A stretch of 64,000 bases of DNA from Loigolactobacillus coryniformis subsp. coryniformis KCTC 3167 = DSM 20001 (GTDB taxonomy: Bacteria > Bacillota > Bacilli > Lactobacillales > Lactobacillaceae), in NCBI RefSeq assembly GCF_002706425.1, contig NZ_CP017713.1, forward strand, positions 558,001 through 622,000. Direction: 5' to 3'. Below the pieces are notes generated by a model that saw only the letters and a program-made list of their open reading frames with translations, searched no databases and was not told the DNA's origin. Below are positions 17,300 to 28,065 of this stretch, piece by piece. Every line of letters begins with the position of its first letter. Positions within the stretch are counted from its first letter, which is position 1. Made by a program: the position numbers and the translations under genes.

Positions 17300-18127
17300 T
17301 TGAAAATAAGACGAAGTGAACGATTGATCGACATTACCCGTTATTTATTGGAGCGGCCCCATACATTGGTCCCGCTAACTTATTTTGCTAAGCGTTATGA
17401 ATCAGCTAAATCCTCGATCAGTGAAGATTTAGGTATTGTACGGCGGACCTTTCAAAGCCGTGGTACTGGTATTTTGGAAACGATCCCAGGTGCTGCTGGT
17501 GGTGTCCGTTTTATCCCGACAATCAGTAAGGATGAAGCAACCGAATTTATCGATGAGATGACGACAGAATTATCTGAACAAAGCCGATTATTACCTGGAG
17601 GCTACGTTTATTTATCTGATTTATTGGGTCAACCAGATGTATTACGTACCGTGGGCCGCTTGATTGCCACGCAGTACGTGGAACAACAAGTTGATGCGGT
17701 AATGACGGTTGCAACCAAAGGGGTACCAATTGCGCAAAGTGTTTCTGCTTATTTAAATGTACCGTTTGTGATCGTGCGGCGTGATTCAAAGATCACTGAA
17801 GGTTCAACGGTAAGCGTCAATTATGTTTCCGGATCATCGGAACGGGTAGAAAAAATGGAATTATCCAAACGCAGTTTAAAGCAAGGCTCGCGTGTTCTAG
17901 TCGTCGATGACTTTATGAAAGGCGGCGGCACTGTCAACGGGATGAAGAGCTTGATCGAAGAGTTTGAATCTGAATTAGTTGGTGTGACTGTTTTTGCTGA
18001 ATCAGCGTTTGCTGGTGAACGAGCGATTGCCGACTACACAGCGCTGTTGTCGGTCGATAAAGTCGATAGCCGCGATAAGACGATCCACGTGGCACCGGGT
18101 AACTATTTAGCGCGTACTTTCAAATAA
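17300..18127 (+). CDS. purR: Purine operon repressor PurR
   Basis: 275-aa regulator starting at TTG with GAGGTGG ahead. N-terminal winged helix (residues 1-75, KIRRSERLIDITRYLLERP), then a type I phosphoribosyltransferase domain with the PRPP loop VLVVDDFMKGGGTV (about 195-208). It binds PurBoxes in tandem and is released by PRPP when purines are scarce. Its place after ispE is conserved across Firmicutes. A PurBox-like site sits in its own promoter. Normal length. Confidence 0.95.
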   Translation: MKIRRSERLIDITRYLLERPHTLVPLTYFAKRYESAKSSISEDLGIVRRTFQSRGTGILETIPGAAGGVRFIPTISKDEATEFIDEMTTELSEQSRLLPGGYVYLSDLLGQPDVLRTVGRLIATQYVEQQVDAVMTVATKGVPIAQSVSAYLNVPFVIVRRDSKITEGSTVSVNYVSGSSERVEKMELSKRSLKQGSRVLVVDDFMKGGGTVNGMKSLIEEFESELVGVTVFAESAFAGERAIADYTALLSVDKVDSRDKTIHVAPGNYLARTFK

Positions 18128-18131
18128 GCCG

Positions 18132-19271
18132 ATGCGTGCCTATTTATATCCGATCAAAATCGCCATATTGGTATTTCCGTTCCTGGCTTTAGTAATTACG
18201 ATTCCGTTTTTGGTTCGCCAATATCGTAAGTATGGTGCGTTAACTGGGTGGCAAGCTTTTGTTTTGTATACATTCGTCTTTTACTTGTTGACGGCGTATT
18301 TTTTAGTCATTTTACCGTTGCCACCACGGCATTTAGTTGCTTTATATACATCAGCACACTATAATTTGGACCCCTTTATGTTTGTCCGGGAATTTGTCGA
18401 TAAAACGGTATTGCAGTGGCAAGTGCCACACACTTATTTGCCAGCGTTGAAGCAGGCTGCATTTGTGCAGCCGACGTTTAATGTGATTTTGACGATTCCA
18501 TTTGGTGCCTATCTGCGGTATTATTTTGGCCGTCGTTTTCCGCAAGTACTGGCGTTGAGCTTTGCGTTGACTTTATTTTTTGAGACCACACAGTTATCGG
18601 GATTATATGGCATTTATCCGCGGCCATACCGGCTATTCGATGTTGATGATTTAATGCTAAATACGCTGGGCGGCGTGATTGGCTATGGACTGGCGCCATT
18701 TCTGACTCAGTTATTCCCAACTTCGCGGCAAATGATGGCGGCAGCTTTCGCTAAAGGCCGCCGGGTTAGTTTCAGTCGCCGTTTTGTGGCTTTTGTGGTC
18801 GATTGGCTTTGTTTGGCGTTAGTCACGGCAGTAGTCAGCCTGCTTAGTCGCCGGTTACCTTACGATATTACCAGCACACCGGCGATCTGGTATAGTTTGG
18901 AAGTGCTCGGCTATTTTGTACTTTTGCCGGGATTGTGGCATGGGACAACCTTAGGAAAACGGTTGGTGAAAATTAAAATTACTGCTGCGCTACCAGTACC
19001 ATTACATTGGTGGCAGTTGATCTGGCGACAGCTTTTATTGTATGGTGCGGTGGTACCAACGTTTATTTTGCCAGTGATTCTTTTAAATGGCCTGAGTCAG
19101 GCACCACGTGCGCAGTTCGATTACTATTTATTAGCGTTACTGGTTGTGGGTGTCGTTTTAGCAGTGTTTTGTCTACATGCGCTGCTGACAATGCTATTTC
19201 GGCGTGATCGGTTATTCTACGAACGACTGAGCCACACCAAAGAAGTCAGTACGCTAGATCGTGCACAATAA
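18132..19271 (+). CDS. VanZ-like/RDD two-domain membrane protein
   Basis: 379-aa membrane protein starting 4 bases after purR. N-terminal VanZ-like domain (about 1-200) with five or so helices and a PRPYRLFDVDDLMLNTLGG motif. C-terminal RDD domain (about 210-370) begins SRRFVAFVVDWL and contains TTLGKRLVKIKI. VanZ domains are linked to teicoplanin tolerance and RDD domains to transport or ion tolerance; the function of this fusion is unknown. Tight spacing implies cotranscription with purR. Confidence 0.82.
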   Translation: MRAYLYPIKIAILVFPFLALVITIPFLVRQYRKYGALTGWQAFVLYTFVFYLLTAYFLVILPLPPRHLVALYTSAHYNLDPFMFVREFVDKTVLQWQVPHTYLPALKQAAFVQPTFNVILTIPFGAYLRYYFGRRFPQVLALSFALTLFFETTQLSGLYGIYPRPYRLFDVDDLMLNTLGGVIGYGLAPFLTQLFPTSRQMMAAAFAKGRRVSFSRRFVAFVVDWLCLALVTAVVSLLSRRLPYDITSTPAIWYSLEVLGYFVLLPGLWHGTTLGKRLVKIKITAALPVPLHWWQLIWRQLLLYGAVVPTFILPVILLNGLSQAPRAQFDYYLLALLVVGVVLAVFCLHALLTMLFRRDRLFYERLSHTKEVSTLDRAQ

Positions 19272-19321
19272 TTTAGCTAACACAGTCTAATTATTGTGTG
19301 TGGAAATATTTGTTTAAATTA

Positions 19322-19352
19322 GCGTCACGAATTAATTTTCGTGGCGTTTTTT
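19322..19352 (+). terminator. Terminator after VanZ/RDD gene
   Basis: Stem GCGTCACGAA paired with TTCGTGGCG and a TTTTTT tail. The rest of 19272-19573 upstream of glmU holds no ORF or motif I recognise. Confidence 0.85.
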
Positions 19353-19573
19353 CGTCGCGCGATACTTGTCAGTAATTCAGGACTAAGCTATGATTGATGG
19401 AGTAAATGCCATCCACTTGCATGATTGGTCTAGAGTGGTTTAAAAACTGTTCAGTGATATGATTTAGAATTGCGGCATATTTTGACCGAGCGTAGCTGCA
19501 GCGGAGTGGAAAATAGTTGTTTATTGGCATCACTGCTAATCGATAACTTTAATTTTAGAATAGAGGTAAAAAA

Positions 19574-20953
19574 ATGACAGCAAAATATACGGTGATTTTG
19601 GCCGCTGGTCAAGGCACCCGCATGAAATCAAAGTTAGCTAAAGTCTTACATCCAGTTTGTGGTCGGTCAATGGTGGAACATGTTTTAACTCAGGCGGAAC
19701 AGTTGCACCCCGATCAGATCGTAACGGTCATTGGTCACGGCGCAGATGCCGTCAAAGCTACTTTAGGTCAACGGACAGACTATGCGTTGCAGGCGGAGCA
19801 GAATGGTTCCGGCGATGCGGTTTTACGCACTGAGGCGTTGCTAGGCGCTAAAGACGGTATGACCATGGTCGTTAGTGGTGATACACCATTATTGACCGCG
19901 AAAACTTTTGAGCAGTTATTTGAATACCATAAAGAAAAAGGCGCTAAAGCCACCGTTTTAACGGCAACGGCTGCTGATCCCGCCGGTTATGGTCGCATCG
20001 TGCGCAACGAATTAGGTGTCGTTGAAAAAATCGTTGAGCAAAAGGATGCTAATCGTGAAGAAGCTGCGATCACGGAGATCAATACCGGCGTTTATTGCTT
20101 TGATAATCAGGCGTTGTTTGCGGCATTGCACGAAGTCGGTAACGATAATGCGCAAGGTGAATATTATTTAACTGACGTGATCGGTATTTTGAAGGCTAAA
20201 GGTGAGATCGTTTCGGCTTACCGGATGAAAGATTTTACGGAATCATTAGGCGTCAACACGCGCGCTGCCTTGGCTCAGGCAACAGTGATCATGCAGCAAC
20301 GGATCAATGCGGAACATATGGCTAACGGTGTAACGTTGATCGATCCAGCAGCAACTCACATTGATGTTGGCGTTAAGATCGGCGCGGACACCACCATTGA
20401 AGCCGGTGTGACCTTGAAAGGCAAGACAGTGATCGGTAGTGATTGCTATATCAGTTCTGGCTCTGCTTTACGGGATGCAACGATCGGCAATAATGTGCGG
20501 ATCACTAGCTCAACGATCGAAGAATCGATCATGCGTGACCACAGTAATATCGGGCCGATGAGTCATTTGCGGCCTCAATCTGATATCGGCGAATACGTTC
20601 ATGTCGGTAATTTCTGTGAAGTGAAAAAGGCTAAACTAGGTGCGTACACCAAGATGGGCCACTTATCCTATGTTGGTGACGCCACGTTAGGCGAACATAT
20701 CAACATTGGTTGTGGCGTTGTGTTTGTCAACTATGATGGTTTGAATAAGCATCATTCAACAGTTGGTAATTGGGCCTTTATCGGTAGTAATGCCAATATT
20801 GTTGCGCCGGTTAAGGTTGCGGATCACGCATTCGTTGCCGCTGGTTCAACGATCACAGCAGATGTTGATTTTCACGATATGGCCATTGCCCGTGCGCGTC
20901 AGGTCAATAAAGCAGATTATTGGGATAAGTTACCCCACGAACCTGAAAATTAG
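19574..20953 (+). CDS. glmU: Bifunctional UDP-N-acetylglucosamine pyrophosphorylase/acetyltransferase
   Basis: 459-aa cytosolic enzyme making UDP-GlcNAc for peptidoglycan and teichoic acids. N-terminal nucleotidyltransferase ([20 protein letters not shown], residues 8-27) and C-terminal left-handed beta-helix of hexapeptide repeats (about 255-440) with [16 protein letters not shown] and [14 protein letters not shown]. Ribosome site AGAGG ahead of ATG. Followed by prs as in Bacillus. Full length. Confidence 0.97.
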   Translation: MTAKYTVILAAGQGTRMKSKLAKVLHPVCGRSMVEHVLTQAEQLHPDQIVTVIGHGADAVKATLGQRTDYALQAEQNGSGDAVLRTEALLGAKDGMTMVVSGDTPLLTAKTFEQLFEYHKEKGAKATVLTATAADPAGYGRIVRNELGVVEKIVEQKDANREEAAITEINTGVYCFDNQALFAALHEVGNDNAQGEYYLTDVIGILKAKGEIVSAYRMKDFTESLGVNTRAALAQATVIMQQRINAEHMANGVTLIDPAATHIDVGVKIGADTTIEAGVTLKGKTVIGSDCYISSGSALRDATIGNNVRITSSTIEESIMRDHSNIGPMSHLRPQSDIGEYVHVGNFCEVKKAKLGAYTKMGHLSYVGDATLGEHINIGCGVVFVNYDGLNKHHSTVGNWAFIGSNANIVAPVKVADHAFVAAGSTITADVDFHDMAIARARQVNKADYWDKLPHEPEN

Positions 20954-21069
20954 GCTTTCATGAAAATAGCGTAAGTTTTCGCAGTCACGCTTGATTTGTA
21001 CGACTAAATTACCTATTATTTATAATGTGGGTTTAACTTAAACGACATTAAATTAAAATGGAGGCTCTC

Positions 21070-22050
21070 ATGTCAGAACATTATTTTGATCCAAAGCTTA
21101 AAATCTTTGCTTTGAATTCAAACAAGCCATTGGCGCAAAAAATTGCCGATGAAGTTGGGGTCGAGCTTGGTAAGACCACGGTCGATCGTTTTAGCGATGG
21201 TGAAATTCGCATTAACATCGAAGAAAGTATTCGCGGCGATAACGTTTACGTCATTCAATCAACTTCAGCACCAGTTAACGATAATTTAATGGAATTGATG
21301 ATCATGATCGATGCATTGCGGCGGGCTTCGGCTGCTTCAATCAATATCGTGATCCCTTATTACGGTTATGCACGGCAAGATCGTAAAGCTCGTTCACGGG
21401 AACCAATTACCGCTAAATTAGTCGCTAACATGTTAGCAATGGCGGGTGCAACACGGATTTTGGCTTTAGATTTGCATGCAGCTCAGATTCAAGGCTTCTT
21501 CGATATTCCAGTGGATCATTTAATGGGCGCACCATTGATCGCAGATTATTTCTTGACGCGTGGTGTTGACGATGATGCTGTTGTTGTTTCACCAGATCAT
21601 GGTGGGGTAACGCGGGCCCGTAAATTAGCTGAATTCTTAAAAGCACCATTAGCGATTATCGACAAACGGCGGCCTAAAGCTAACGTTGCCGAAGTGATGA
21701 ACATCATTGGTGACGTTAAAGGCAAGAAGTGTATCTTGATTGACGACATGATTGATACGGCTGGTACGATCACATTAGGCGCACAAGCCTTGATGGATGC
21801 CGGTGCTACTGAAGTTTATGCGAGTGCGACCCACGCAGTGCTTTCTGGCCCAGCTATTGAGCGGATCTCCAATTCACCGATCAAACAATTGGTGGTTACT
21901 GATTCAATTCAGCTAGCCCCAGACAAATTGATCGATAAAGTGGTACAAATTTCAGTTGGTCCATTGATCGGTGATGCGATCAAACGGATCCATGAAAACA
22001 AACCAGTTAGTCCTTTATTCGAAAATAAGTTCCACACAGATACTAAATAA
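21070..22050 (+). CDS. prs: Ribose-phosphate pyrophosphokinase
   Basis: Makes PRPP from ribose 5-phosphate and ATP. Start set at ATG 21070 (326 aa) because the in-frame ATG at 21058 is itself part of the ribosome site ATGGAGG. Family motifs: [18 protein letters not shown] near 35-52, the ATP-binding [10 protein letters not shown] loop, and the PRPP loop [14 protein letters not shown] near 220. The product is also the ligand sensed by PurR encoded just upstream. Confidence 0.96.
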   Translation: MSEHYFDPKLKIFALNSNKPLAQKIADEVGVELGKTTVDRFSDGEIRINIEESIRGDNVYVIQSTSAPVNDNLMELMIMIDALRRASAASINIVIPYYGYARQDRKARSREPITAKLVANMLAMAGATRILALDLHAAQIQGFFDIPVDHLMGAPLIADYFLTRGVDDDAVVVSPDHGGVTRARKLAEFLKAPLAIIDKRRPKANVAEVMNIIGDVKGKKCILIDDMIDTAGTITLGAQALMDAGATEVYASATHAVLSGPAIERISNSPIKQLVVTDSIQLAPDKLIDKVVQISVGPLIGDAIKRIHENKPVSPLFENKFHTDTK

Positions 22051-22066
22051 TAAATGAACTTAACCT

Positions 22067-22116
22067 GAGTGTGCTAAGCTAGCGGCAACGTCGCTGGTTT
22101 TAGTGCACTCTTTTTA
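22067..22116 (+). terminator. Terminator of prs
   Basis: Outer stem GAGTGTGCTAA / TTAGTGCACTC encloses an inner AGCG..CGCT hairpin and is followed by TTTTT. In Bacillus prs is followed by ctc and pth; here the transcript ends. Confidence 0.85.
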
Positions 22117-22182
22117 ATATCGTGGTCACGTTCCAACTTAACGTGAATCACCTTAGTAGTGGGATACGAAGGAGGGATGCCG

Positions 22183-23118
22183 ATGTGGTGGCTGCTAAGT
22201 TTATTCGGTACGGGGTTACTACTTGCTTATTGGCGGCGTTACTTTTGGCTGGCCGGTTATTTGTTAACGCTAGTTGGTGGATTGGTTGGCTGGTATTTGG
22301 CTGATGAGTTGGCATTACTGAACTGGTTACTGAAGTTACAAATGATTATGTACGGTTTAGTTAGCGTGGTATTGTGGGGTGTCGGCGGCTGGTTTTGGCG
22401 CTTTGCCCACCAACTGCTACGCCGCCGGGGTGAAAGTATGGCTTACCGTGGTTTACAATTAGTGGCGATAATTTTGCTAGTGTTGCCAGTTATCACGCTA
22501 GGGTGGCAAACTAAGATGATACAACTACTTTGGTTAAGCGTTGGCTATTTTGCGATTGGATTGGTGGCCTATGTTGTGGGGTCATTGTTATTACTGAGTT
22601 ATCCACGGCAACGTCAAGTACAGTATCTGATCGTATTGGGGTCAGGTATACGAGCTGATGGCCAGTTGACGGCGACTTTACGCCGTCGCGTGCAACGCGC
22701 TGCAAAAATTTATCATGGCGATAAAACACAATATCTCGTAGTTTCTGGTGGTCAAGGGTCGGATGAGCCAATTAGTGAAGCTCAAGCGATGGCGTCTGCT
22801 TTGCTCAAATTAAATGTGCCGCACAATGCCATTATTTTAGAAGCCCACGCTACTTCAACGCGAGAAAACTTACAATTTTCGTTAGCCCAGTTGCCGGCTA
22901 CCGCGACAGTGGGAATGTTGACCAATGATTTTCATCTTTTGCGCGCGGCACTATATGCCCGACGATTAAGGCGACCATTTAGCTATTATGGTGCAACAAC
23001 GCCACTAACTTATTTGCTACGCGGCGCATTACGTGATTATCTTGCTTTACTAGTCATGACCCGCTGGGCGCAGTTAGTCGGATGGTTAGTGTTACTGGGA
23101 CTGGAAATTTGGCTATGA
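22183..23118 (+). CDS. YdcF/ElyC (DUF218) membrane protein
   Basis: 311 aa from ATG 22183, which sits 7 bases after AGGAGG; ATG 22177 is too close. About five membrane helices in residues 1-135, then a DUF218 domain with YLIVLGSGIRADGQLT, TLRRRVQRAAKIY and VVSGGQGSDEPISEAQAM, followed by a final membrane helix. Related proteins (SanA, ElyC, YdcF) act at the envelope, and some bind S-adenosylmethionine; function here is not known. Confidence 0.8.
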   Translation: MWWLLSLFGTGLLLAYWRRYFWLAGYLLTLVGGLVGWYLADELALLNWLLKLQMIMYGLVSVVLWGVGGWFWRFAHQLLRRRGESMAYRGLQLVAIILLVLPVITLGWQTKMIQLLWLSVGYFAIGLVAYVVGSLLLLSYPRQRQVQYLIVLGSGIRADGQLTATLRRRVQRAAKIYHGDKTQYLVVSGGQGSDEPISEAQAMASALLKLNVPHNAIILEAHATSTRENLQFSLAQLPATATVGMLTNDFHLLRAALYARRLRRPFSYYGATTPLTYLLRGALRDYLALLVMTRWAQLVGWLVLLGLEIWL

Positions 23119-23120
23119 AA

Positions 23121-23147
23121 AAGGCCTACGTGATCAGCGTAGGCCTT
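23121..23147. terminator. Convergent terminator between YdcF-like gene and mscL
   Basis: Perfect 10-bp stem AAGGCCTACG / CGTAGGCCTT with a 7-base loop. On the minus strand it is followed by TTTTT, so it best serves mscL. It starts 3 bases after the plus-strand stop. Confidence 0.85.
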
Positions 23148-23153
23148 AAGTCA

Positions 23154-23540
23154 TTACTTATTTTGTTGTTGGGCTAAAAGGTCGCGGATCTCTTTTAAGT
23201 ATTCTTCTTCCTTCGTTGGAACTGGTTCTTCAGTAACGGTCTCATGGTGTCCAAGTTCACGGAGCTTGGTAATTCCTTTGAGTAATAAGAAAATCACAAA
23301 GGCAATAATAACGAAGTTGATCACGTCATTCAAAAACGAACCAACTTTAAAACGGGCGGTGCCGAGAGTCAAAACGATCCCCGAAAGGTCGACCTTGCCG
23401 ACGAACAAGGCTAATAATGGATTGATCAGATTGGTGGTCAGTGATTTGACGATCGTGGTAAAGGCGCCGCCAACGATAACGGCAACGGCCAGATCCATTA
23501 CGTTACCGCGTAATAAAAATTCCCGAAATTCTTTGAGCAT
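23154..23540 (-). CDS. mscL: Large-conductance mechanosensitive channel
   Basis: 128 aa from ATG at 23540; a GTG four codons earlier lies in the ribosome region. Two membrane helices: the first begins at RGNVMDLAVAVIVGGAFTTIV (about 11-32), the second near residues 65-85. It ends with an acidic cytoplasmic helix. Opens under membrane tension to release solutes on osmotic downshift. Typical length. Confidence 0.95.
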   Translation of the reverse strand: MLKEFREFLLRGNVMDLAVAVIVGGAFTTIVKSLTTNLINPLLALFVGKVDLSGIVLTLGTARFKVGSFLNDVINFVIIAFVIFLLLKGITKLRELGHHETVTEEPVPTKEEEYLKEIRDLLAQQQNK

Positions 23541-23702
23541 GATTATCCCCACTTTCTATAATAATTATAATTATAGCGAAAAGCCGCTAGAAACCCAATT
23601 GAAACCGGCTCTTTTTGCAGGTAAACTTGAATTAGCTTGCGCCCAACGCTGAGGTAGGCTAACATAGGCGTATTGTGAACGCATGAAAACGGAGGCAGTA
23701 TA

Positions 23703-24779
23703 ATGGTAAAAACGTCCATTTATGGATTGAACAAACAGGATTTAATTAATTGGTTTATTGAACATGGCGATAAAAAGTTCCGCGCAACGCAGGCTTGGGA
23801 TTGGCTATACGTTAAGCGAGTTGCTAGCTTTGCGGAAATGACAAACTTGTCAAAGGCCACCATCGCGTCGTTAGAAGAAAATTTTGATTTCAGTCCGTTA
23901 AAACCTTTGGTCGTTCAAGAAGCTAAAGATGGCGAGACAACGAAATATTTATTTGAATTAGAAGATAAATTAATGATCGAAACCGTACTGATGCGTCATG
24001 ATTATGGATTGTCAGTTTGTGTAACTACACAGGTCGGCTGTAATATCGGCTGCACCTTCTGCGCTAGTGGTTTAGTTAAAAAGCAACGTGATTTAACGGC
24101 TGGTGAAATTGTTGCGCAAGTGGTTCAGATCCAGCGTAACTTAGACGAACAAAACAAGGGTGAGCGGGTCAGTCATATTGTCGTCATGGGCATCGGGGAG
24201 CCATTCGATAACTTTGACAACGTCATGAAGTTTTTGGAGATCGTCAATGATCAAAAAGGCTTAGAGATTGGTGCTCGCCATATCACAGTTTCGACTAGTG
24301 GCTTAGCTAACAAGATCCGTGACTTTGCTGACCGTGATACACAAGTCAACTTGGCAATTTCATTGCATGCACCGAATGATGAATTACGCAGCAAGATCAT
24401 GCGGATCAATCGGACTTGGAATTTGGAGAAGTTATTCGCTGCGGTGCATTATTATTTAGATAAAACTAACCGCCGAATCACCTTTGAATATATCATGTTG
24501 AATGATGTTAATGATCATACCGAAGAAGCGTTGCAATTAGCGGCGTTGCTTAAGGATATTCGCCACTTGGCCTACGTGAACTTGATTCCGTATAATCCAG
24601 TAGCCGAGCATGATCAGTATTCACGCAGTCCGAAAAAACATGTAACGGCATTTTATGATACGTTGACGAAACAAGGTATCAATGTGCAAATTCGCCGTGA
24701 ATTTGGTACTGAAATTGATGCGGCTTGTGGACAACTACGGACTGAAAAAATGAAAGAATTAGATCAATTGAAAAAGTAA
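23703..24779 (+). CDS. rlmN: 23S rRNA (adenine2503-C2)-methyltransferase RlmN
   Basis: Radical-SAM enzyme of 358 aa that methylates A2503 of 23S rRNA and A37 of some tRNAs. The iron-sulfur motif CNIGCTFC lies near residue 113-120, GEPFDN is the SAM-binding glycine motif and the catalytic C-terminal Cys is in IDAACGQLR near 340. GGAGG ribosome site. Complete; its own terminator follows, so it is probably monocistronic. Confidence 0.96.
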   Translation: MVKTSIYGLNKQDLINWFIEHGDKKFRATQAWDWLYVKRVASFAEMTNLSKATIASLEENFDFSPLKPLVVQEAKDGETTKYLFELEDKLMIETVLMRHDYGLSVCVTTQVGCNIGCTFCASGLVKKQRDLTAGEIVAQVVQIQRNLDEQNKGERVSHIVVMGIGEPFDNFDNVMKFLEIVNDQKGLEIGARHITVSTSGLANKIRDFADRDTQVNLAISLHAPNDELRSKIMRINRTWNLEKLFAAVHYYLDKTNRRITFEYIMLNDVNDHTEEALQLAALLKDIRHLAYVNLIPYNPVAEHDQYSRSPKKHVTAFYDTLTKQGINVQIRREFGTEIDAACGQLRTEKMKELDQLKK

Positions 24780-24794
24780 GCTAAAAATTAGACA

Positions 24795-24840
24795 AAGCGA
24801 CTTATATTCTGCGTTATGCAGAATATAAGTCGCTTTTATT
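24795..24840 (+). terminator. Terminator of rlmN
   Basis: Perfect 18-bp stem AAGCGACTTATATTCTGC / GCAGAATATAAGTCGCTT with a 5-base loop and a short T run. Confidence 0.9.
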
Positions 24841-24945
24841 ATAAACAATAATTTTAATTTATTTTTAATCTAATATTCATTTTTAGCTAGCTACTTAAGC
24901 GCAGTTCGGCTACAATATAGGTAATTTCAAAAGGGGGGTAAGTTC

Positions 24946-25398
24946 ATGGATGAAATTGTGTTTGGTGAACGTGATCCTAAATTGACTTATAAAACCCGTA
25001 TTGGTGCCTATGTGGTAGTGCCGGATGCAGCGCAAAAACAAATTTTAGTCGTTGAACCACCTAATCATTCGTATTTATTACCAGGTGGTGGTATTGAGCC
25101 TGGCGAATCTGATGTTGAAACGATTGTCCGCGAGTTGATCGAAGAAGTTGGTGGTACCATGCAAATTACGGATTATTTAGGCCGCGCTAGCGAATATTTT
25201 TACTCGACTTGGCGCAAGCAGGCCTACTATCATCCTGCTCACTTCTATGCGGGTACTGGCTTGATCAAAACGCAGGCACCATTGGAAGGTGATTTTAACC
25301 AGATCAAATGGATGCCGCTTGAGGAAGCCGCCGCAGCTTTAAAACGACCGACACATCGGTGGGCTTTGGCTAAATGGCGCCAACAACATCACTGTTAA
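24946..25398 (+). CDS. NUDIX hydrolase
   Basis: 150-aa protein with AAAGGGGGG-type ribosome site. The Nudix box is complete: GGIEPGESDVETIVRELIEEVGG (positions about 47-70) with the conserved Gly, Glu, RE and EExG. N-terminal TRIGAYVVVPD strand. Members hydrolyse nucleoside diphosphate derivatives; this subfamily resembles MutT-like 8-oxo-dGTPases but substrate cannot be assigned. Its stop overlaps the convergent HD gene by 4 bases. Confidence 0.88.
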   Translation: MDEIVFGERDPKLTYKTRIGAYVVVPDAAQKQILVVEPPNHSYLLPGGGIEPGESDVETIVRELIEEVGGTMQITDYLGRASEYFYSTWRKQAYYHPAHFYAGTGLIKTQAPLEGDFNQIKWMPLEEAAAALKRPTHRWALAKWRQQHHC

Positions 25399-26741
25399 GG
25401 CACTAGTGTTCCATTTAAAATATGACTTTGAAATTCTTGGTAAGTTGCGGCAAATAAGTTGTCGGTAGTTTCCTGACGTAGCATCTCTTTGGGGAAAAAG
25501 AAACGTTCGTCGCCGGTCATTTTGCCACTGATCGCGGCAACGATATCACTCAATGCGGATAACTCAATCAAGCTACCATCCGGTTGGCTGATCTCGATTT
25601 GCGTTTTTGGATTAGCTGAATGCGGATTATAGGCATCGTAGGGGAGATCGTAACTGTTGTTGATCGCGGTATAGTAGGTTGTATCATAACCAACCGCTGC
25701 AATCAATTGGCGCATTTTAGGTAGTAGATTTTGCGTTTTTTCGGTGACACTCACTGATTTTAATGGCCGCCGATTTAAGAAACGACTTGCCAAGTCGCTA
25801 AGGATCGGGTCATCGAAATCTTGCCAGTGAATGAAGTAAGTCGTCAGTACGCCATCATCTAATTTTAAATAATCAGCTAAGGTGAAATCGTTCTCCAAAA
25901 ATGGTAGCAACAGATGAGGCACGGCTTCTGCTGGCAATGCATTTTCTTCATAAAGCGTTTTGACCCGCTGAAGCAAGTGCTGCAAGATGACTTCCATTGA
26001 GCGAGAAACGGGATGAAAATAAACTTGTAAATACATCTGAAAACGACTAAGAATGTAGTCTTCAACAGCGTGCATACCGTCCATGGAAAACGCAATACCT
26101 TCCTTGTAGGGCTGCATAACACGTAAAATACGAGTCAAATCGAATTTACCATATTCAGTGCCAGTATTGTAGGCATCGCGTAATAAATAATCCATCCGAT
26201 CAGCGTCGATTTGACTTGAAATCATCTGGACGACCTGTGGATTAGGATAGTCATGGGTGATGACGCTGGCAACTTGTTCGGGAAATTCCGGACTCACACG
26301 CCGCAAAACCGCGTTGACTTCAGTTGCTGGATCAGTCAAGATCGCGACGGTCACTTGCTCGTGATTGGTGGCAAAAATATGCTCAAATGTGTGTGAGTAG
26401 GGACCATGGCCAATATCATGTAATAACGCGGCACAGAGGGCGACTAAACGTTCATGATCGTCCCACAAGCCATCACCAGGTTGTTGCGTTGGAAAATTAC
26501 GCTGGAAATTATCACATATTTGGCGGGCAATTTCGTAAACGCCAACTGAGTGGCTAAACCGACTATGTTCAGCGCCGTGAAAGGTAAAAGAAGCAGTGCC
26601 CAATTGTTTGATGCGGCGTAAGCGCTGGAATTCTTTTGTATTGATCAAATCAAGGATCACTTGATGTTGTACGTGAATGTAGTTGTGCACAGGATCGCGG
26701 AGAACCTTTTCCCGTGGCAATATTTGATTACGATAGTCCAT
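25395..26741 (-). CDS. HD-domain phosphohydrolase, YwfO/dNTPase-like
   Basis: 448-aa protein starting ATG with AAAGGAAG ahead. The HD metal site is complete: RFSHSVG (His 64), HDIGHGPYSH (His 108, Asp 109) and the later DADRMDYLLRDAYNTG. This architecture matches the dGTPase-like YwfO/SAMHD1-related proteins of Firmicutes, which hydrolyse dNTPs. Located beside ywiB/rpoE/pyrG as in Bacillus, suggesting a nucleotide-pool role. Confidence 0.88.
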   Translation of the reverse strand: MDYRNQILPREKVLRDPVHNYIHVQHQVILDLINTKEFQRLRRIKQLGTASFTFHGAEHSRFSHSVGVYEIARQICDNFQRNFPTQQPGDGLWDDHERLVALCAALLHDIGHGPYSHTFEHIFATNHEQVTVAILTDPATEVNAVLRRVSPEFPEQVASVITHDYPNPQVVQMISSQIDADRMDYLLRDAYNTGTEYGKFDLTRILRVMQPYKEGIAFSMDGMHAVEDYILSRFQMYLQVYFHPVSRSMEVILQHLLQRVKTLYEENALPAEAVPHLLLPFLENDFTLADYLKLDDGVLTTYFIHWQDFDDPILSDLASRFLNRRPLKSVSVTEKTQNLLPKMRQLIAAVGYDTTYYTAINNSYDLPYDAYNPHSANPKTQIEISQPDGSLIELSALSDIVAAISGKMTGDERFFFPKEMLRQETTDNLFAATYQEFQSHILNGTLVP

Positions 26742-26917
26742 GGTTAACTTCCTTTTGAATTTAAATTGCGAACCGTTGTTTGCTGTTTATTGTTTTATTA
26801 TACCTTTTCCACTGAAACACTGCAGTAAGTTGTGGATCATCAAATCACTAAGGTACGCAGAAATCAATGGGACTGATATAATAGGGTTATACAAATTGAA
26901 AAAAGGTGGCATTAATT

Positions 26918-27364
26918 ATGGATCTTTCAACAAGCTTGCCGATCATGATTCATTTAGAAACGGTTGTACAGCAGGACGGCGAGTCCACCCAGCACATTTT
27001 TGATGAACCCGGACAGCTCGTACAAGTGGGGCGCTCGCTATATATTCGCTATAAGGAAACTTCTGAAGATGACGGTACACCGGTGCCAGTAACCATGAAA
27101 TTAGAAGCGGATGGTGATGTGAAGTTAACTCGTGGCGCTAAGGAAGGCAATCAACGACTGCAATTACATTTTAGTCGCAATACTCGCGTGATTGCCCGCT
27201 ACCAAACGCCATATGGGGTGATTCCGATTGAAACTGTTACGCCGCGTCTGGATATTCGAATCAAAGAACAACCAGTGTCTGGCGAAATTTATATTGAATA
27301 TCAATTATTTGGCGGCAATGATCATCTCGGTGATTATCAATTACGACTTGTTTTTACTGCATGA
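26918..27364 (+). CDS. DUF1934 family beta-barrel protein, YwiB-like
   Basis: 148 aa from ATG 26918, with AAAAGGTGG ahead. Beta-rich lipocalin-like sequence (IHLETVVQQDGES, LYIRYKET, VTMKLEADGDVKLTRG, GEIYIEYQLFG) typical of DUF1934. Function unknown. Divergent from the HD gene and upstream of rpoE, the same neighbourhood as in Bacillus. Confidence 0.85.
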   Translation: MDLSTSLPIMIHLETVVQQDGESTQHIFDEPGQLVQVGRSLYIRYKETSEDDGTPVPVTMKLEADGDVKLTRGAKEGNQRLQLHFSRNTRVIARYQTPYGVIPIETVTPRLDIRIKEQPVSGEIYIEYQLFGGNDHLGDYQLRLVFTA

Positions 27365-27427
27365 TATTGCTTTTTCGAATTTAGCATAGTATGATGTAGG
27401 ATAGACTGCTGAAAGGACGTGTACCTG

Positions 27428-28042
27428 TTGGAACTCGACGTTTTTAAAGGACAGAAAAAAAACGAATTATCAATGATCGAAGTGGCGCATGCGATCTTAG
27501 AGCAAAAGGGTGATGTAATGCCTTTTGCTGACTTAGTCAATGCCATTCAAAAATATTTGGATGAAAGTGATGAGGAAGTCCGCAATCGTCTGTCGCAATT
27601 TTATACAGATTTAAACGTTGATGGTAGCTTTATTTCATTGGGCGAAAACGTTTGGGGTCTACGCTCGTGGTACCCATTCGATTCAGTAGATGAAGAGGTC
27701 AACCATCCAGAAGACGAAGAAGATCAGCCACAGCGCAAACGACGCAAGAAAGTTAATGCTTTCTTAGCTGATGTCAGTGATGACGATGATGTGATTGATT
27801 ATAACGATGACGATCCTGAAGACAATGATGACGATTTAGACGCTGAAGAAGATTATGTCGATGATGACGACGTTAGTGGCGATACGGATCATGATTTATT
27901 GGCTGATGTTGACGCTGATAGCGACGATGCACCAGACGAAGATTTGCCTGATGGTATCGAAGGTGAATTAGCTGAATTCGATGATGATGACGATAGCTTC
28001 GCGGATGATAGCGATTCAGATGATGACGACGATAACGCTTAA
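27428..28042 (+). CDS. rpoE: DNA-directed RNA polymerase delta subunit
   Basis: 204 aa from TTG 27428, 10 bases after AAAGGA; the GTG at 27419 would leave no spacer. N-terminal HARE-HTH domain (residues 1-85, [13 protein letters not shown] and [13 protein letters not shown]), then a basic KRRKK patch followed by about 110 residues made mostly of Asp and Glu. The acidic tail displaces nucleic acid and speeds polymerase recycling. The pyrG leader begins just after the stop. Confidence 0.95.
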   Translation: MELDVFKGQKKNELSMIEVAHAILEQKGDVMPFADLVNAIQKYLDESDEEVRNRLSQFYTDLNVDGSFISLGENVWGLRSWYPFDSVDEEVNHPEDEEDQPQRKRRKKVNAFLADVSDDDDVIDYNDDDPEDNDDDLDAEEDYVDDDDVSGDTDHDLLADVDADSDDAPDEDLPDGIEGELAEFDDDDDSFADDSDSDDDDDNA

Positions 28043-28065
28043 TTTATTTCATTGCAATTGAGTGC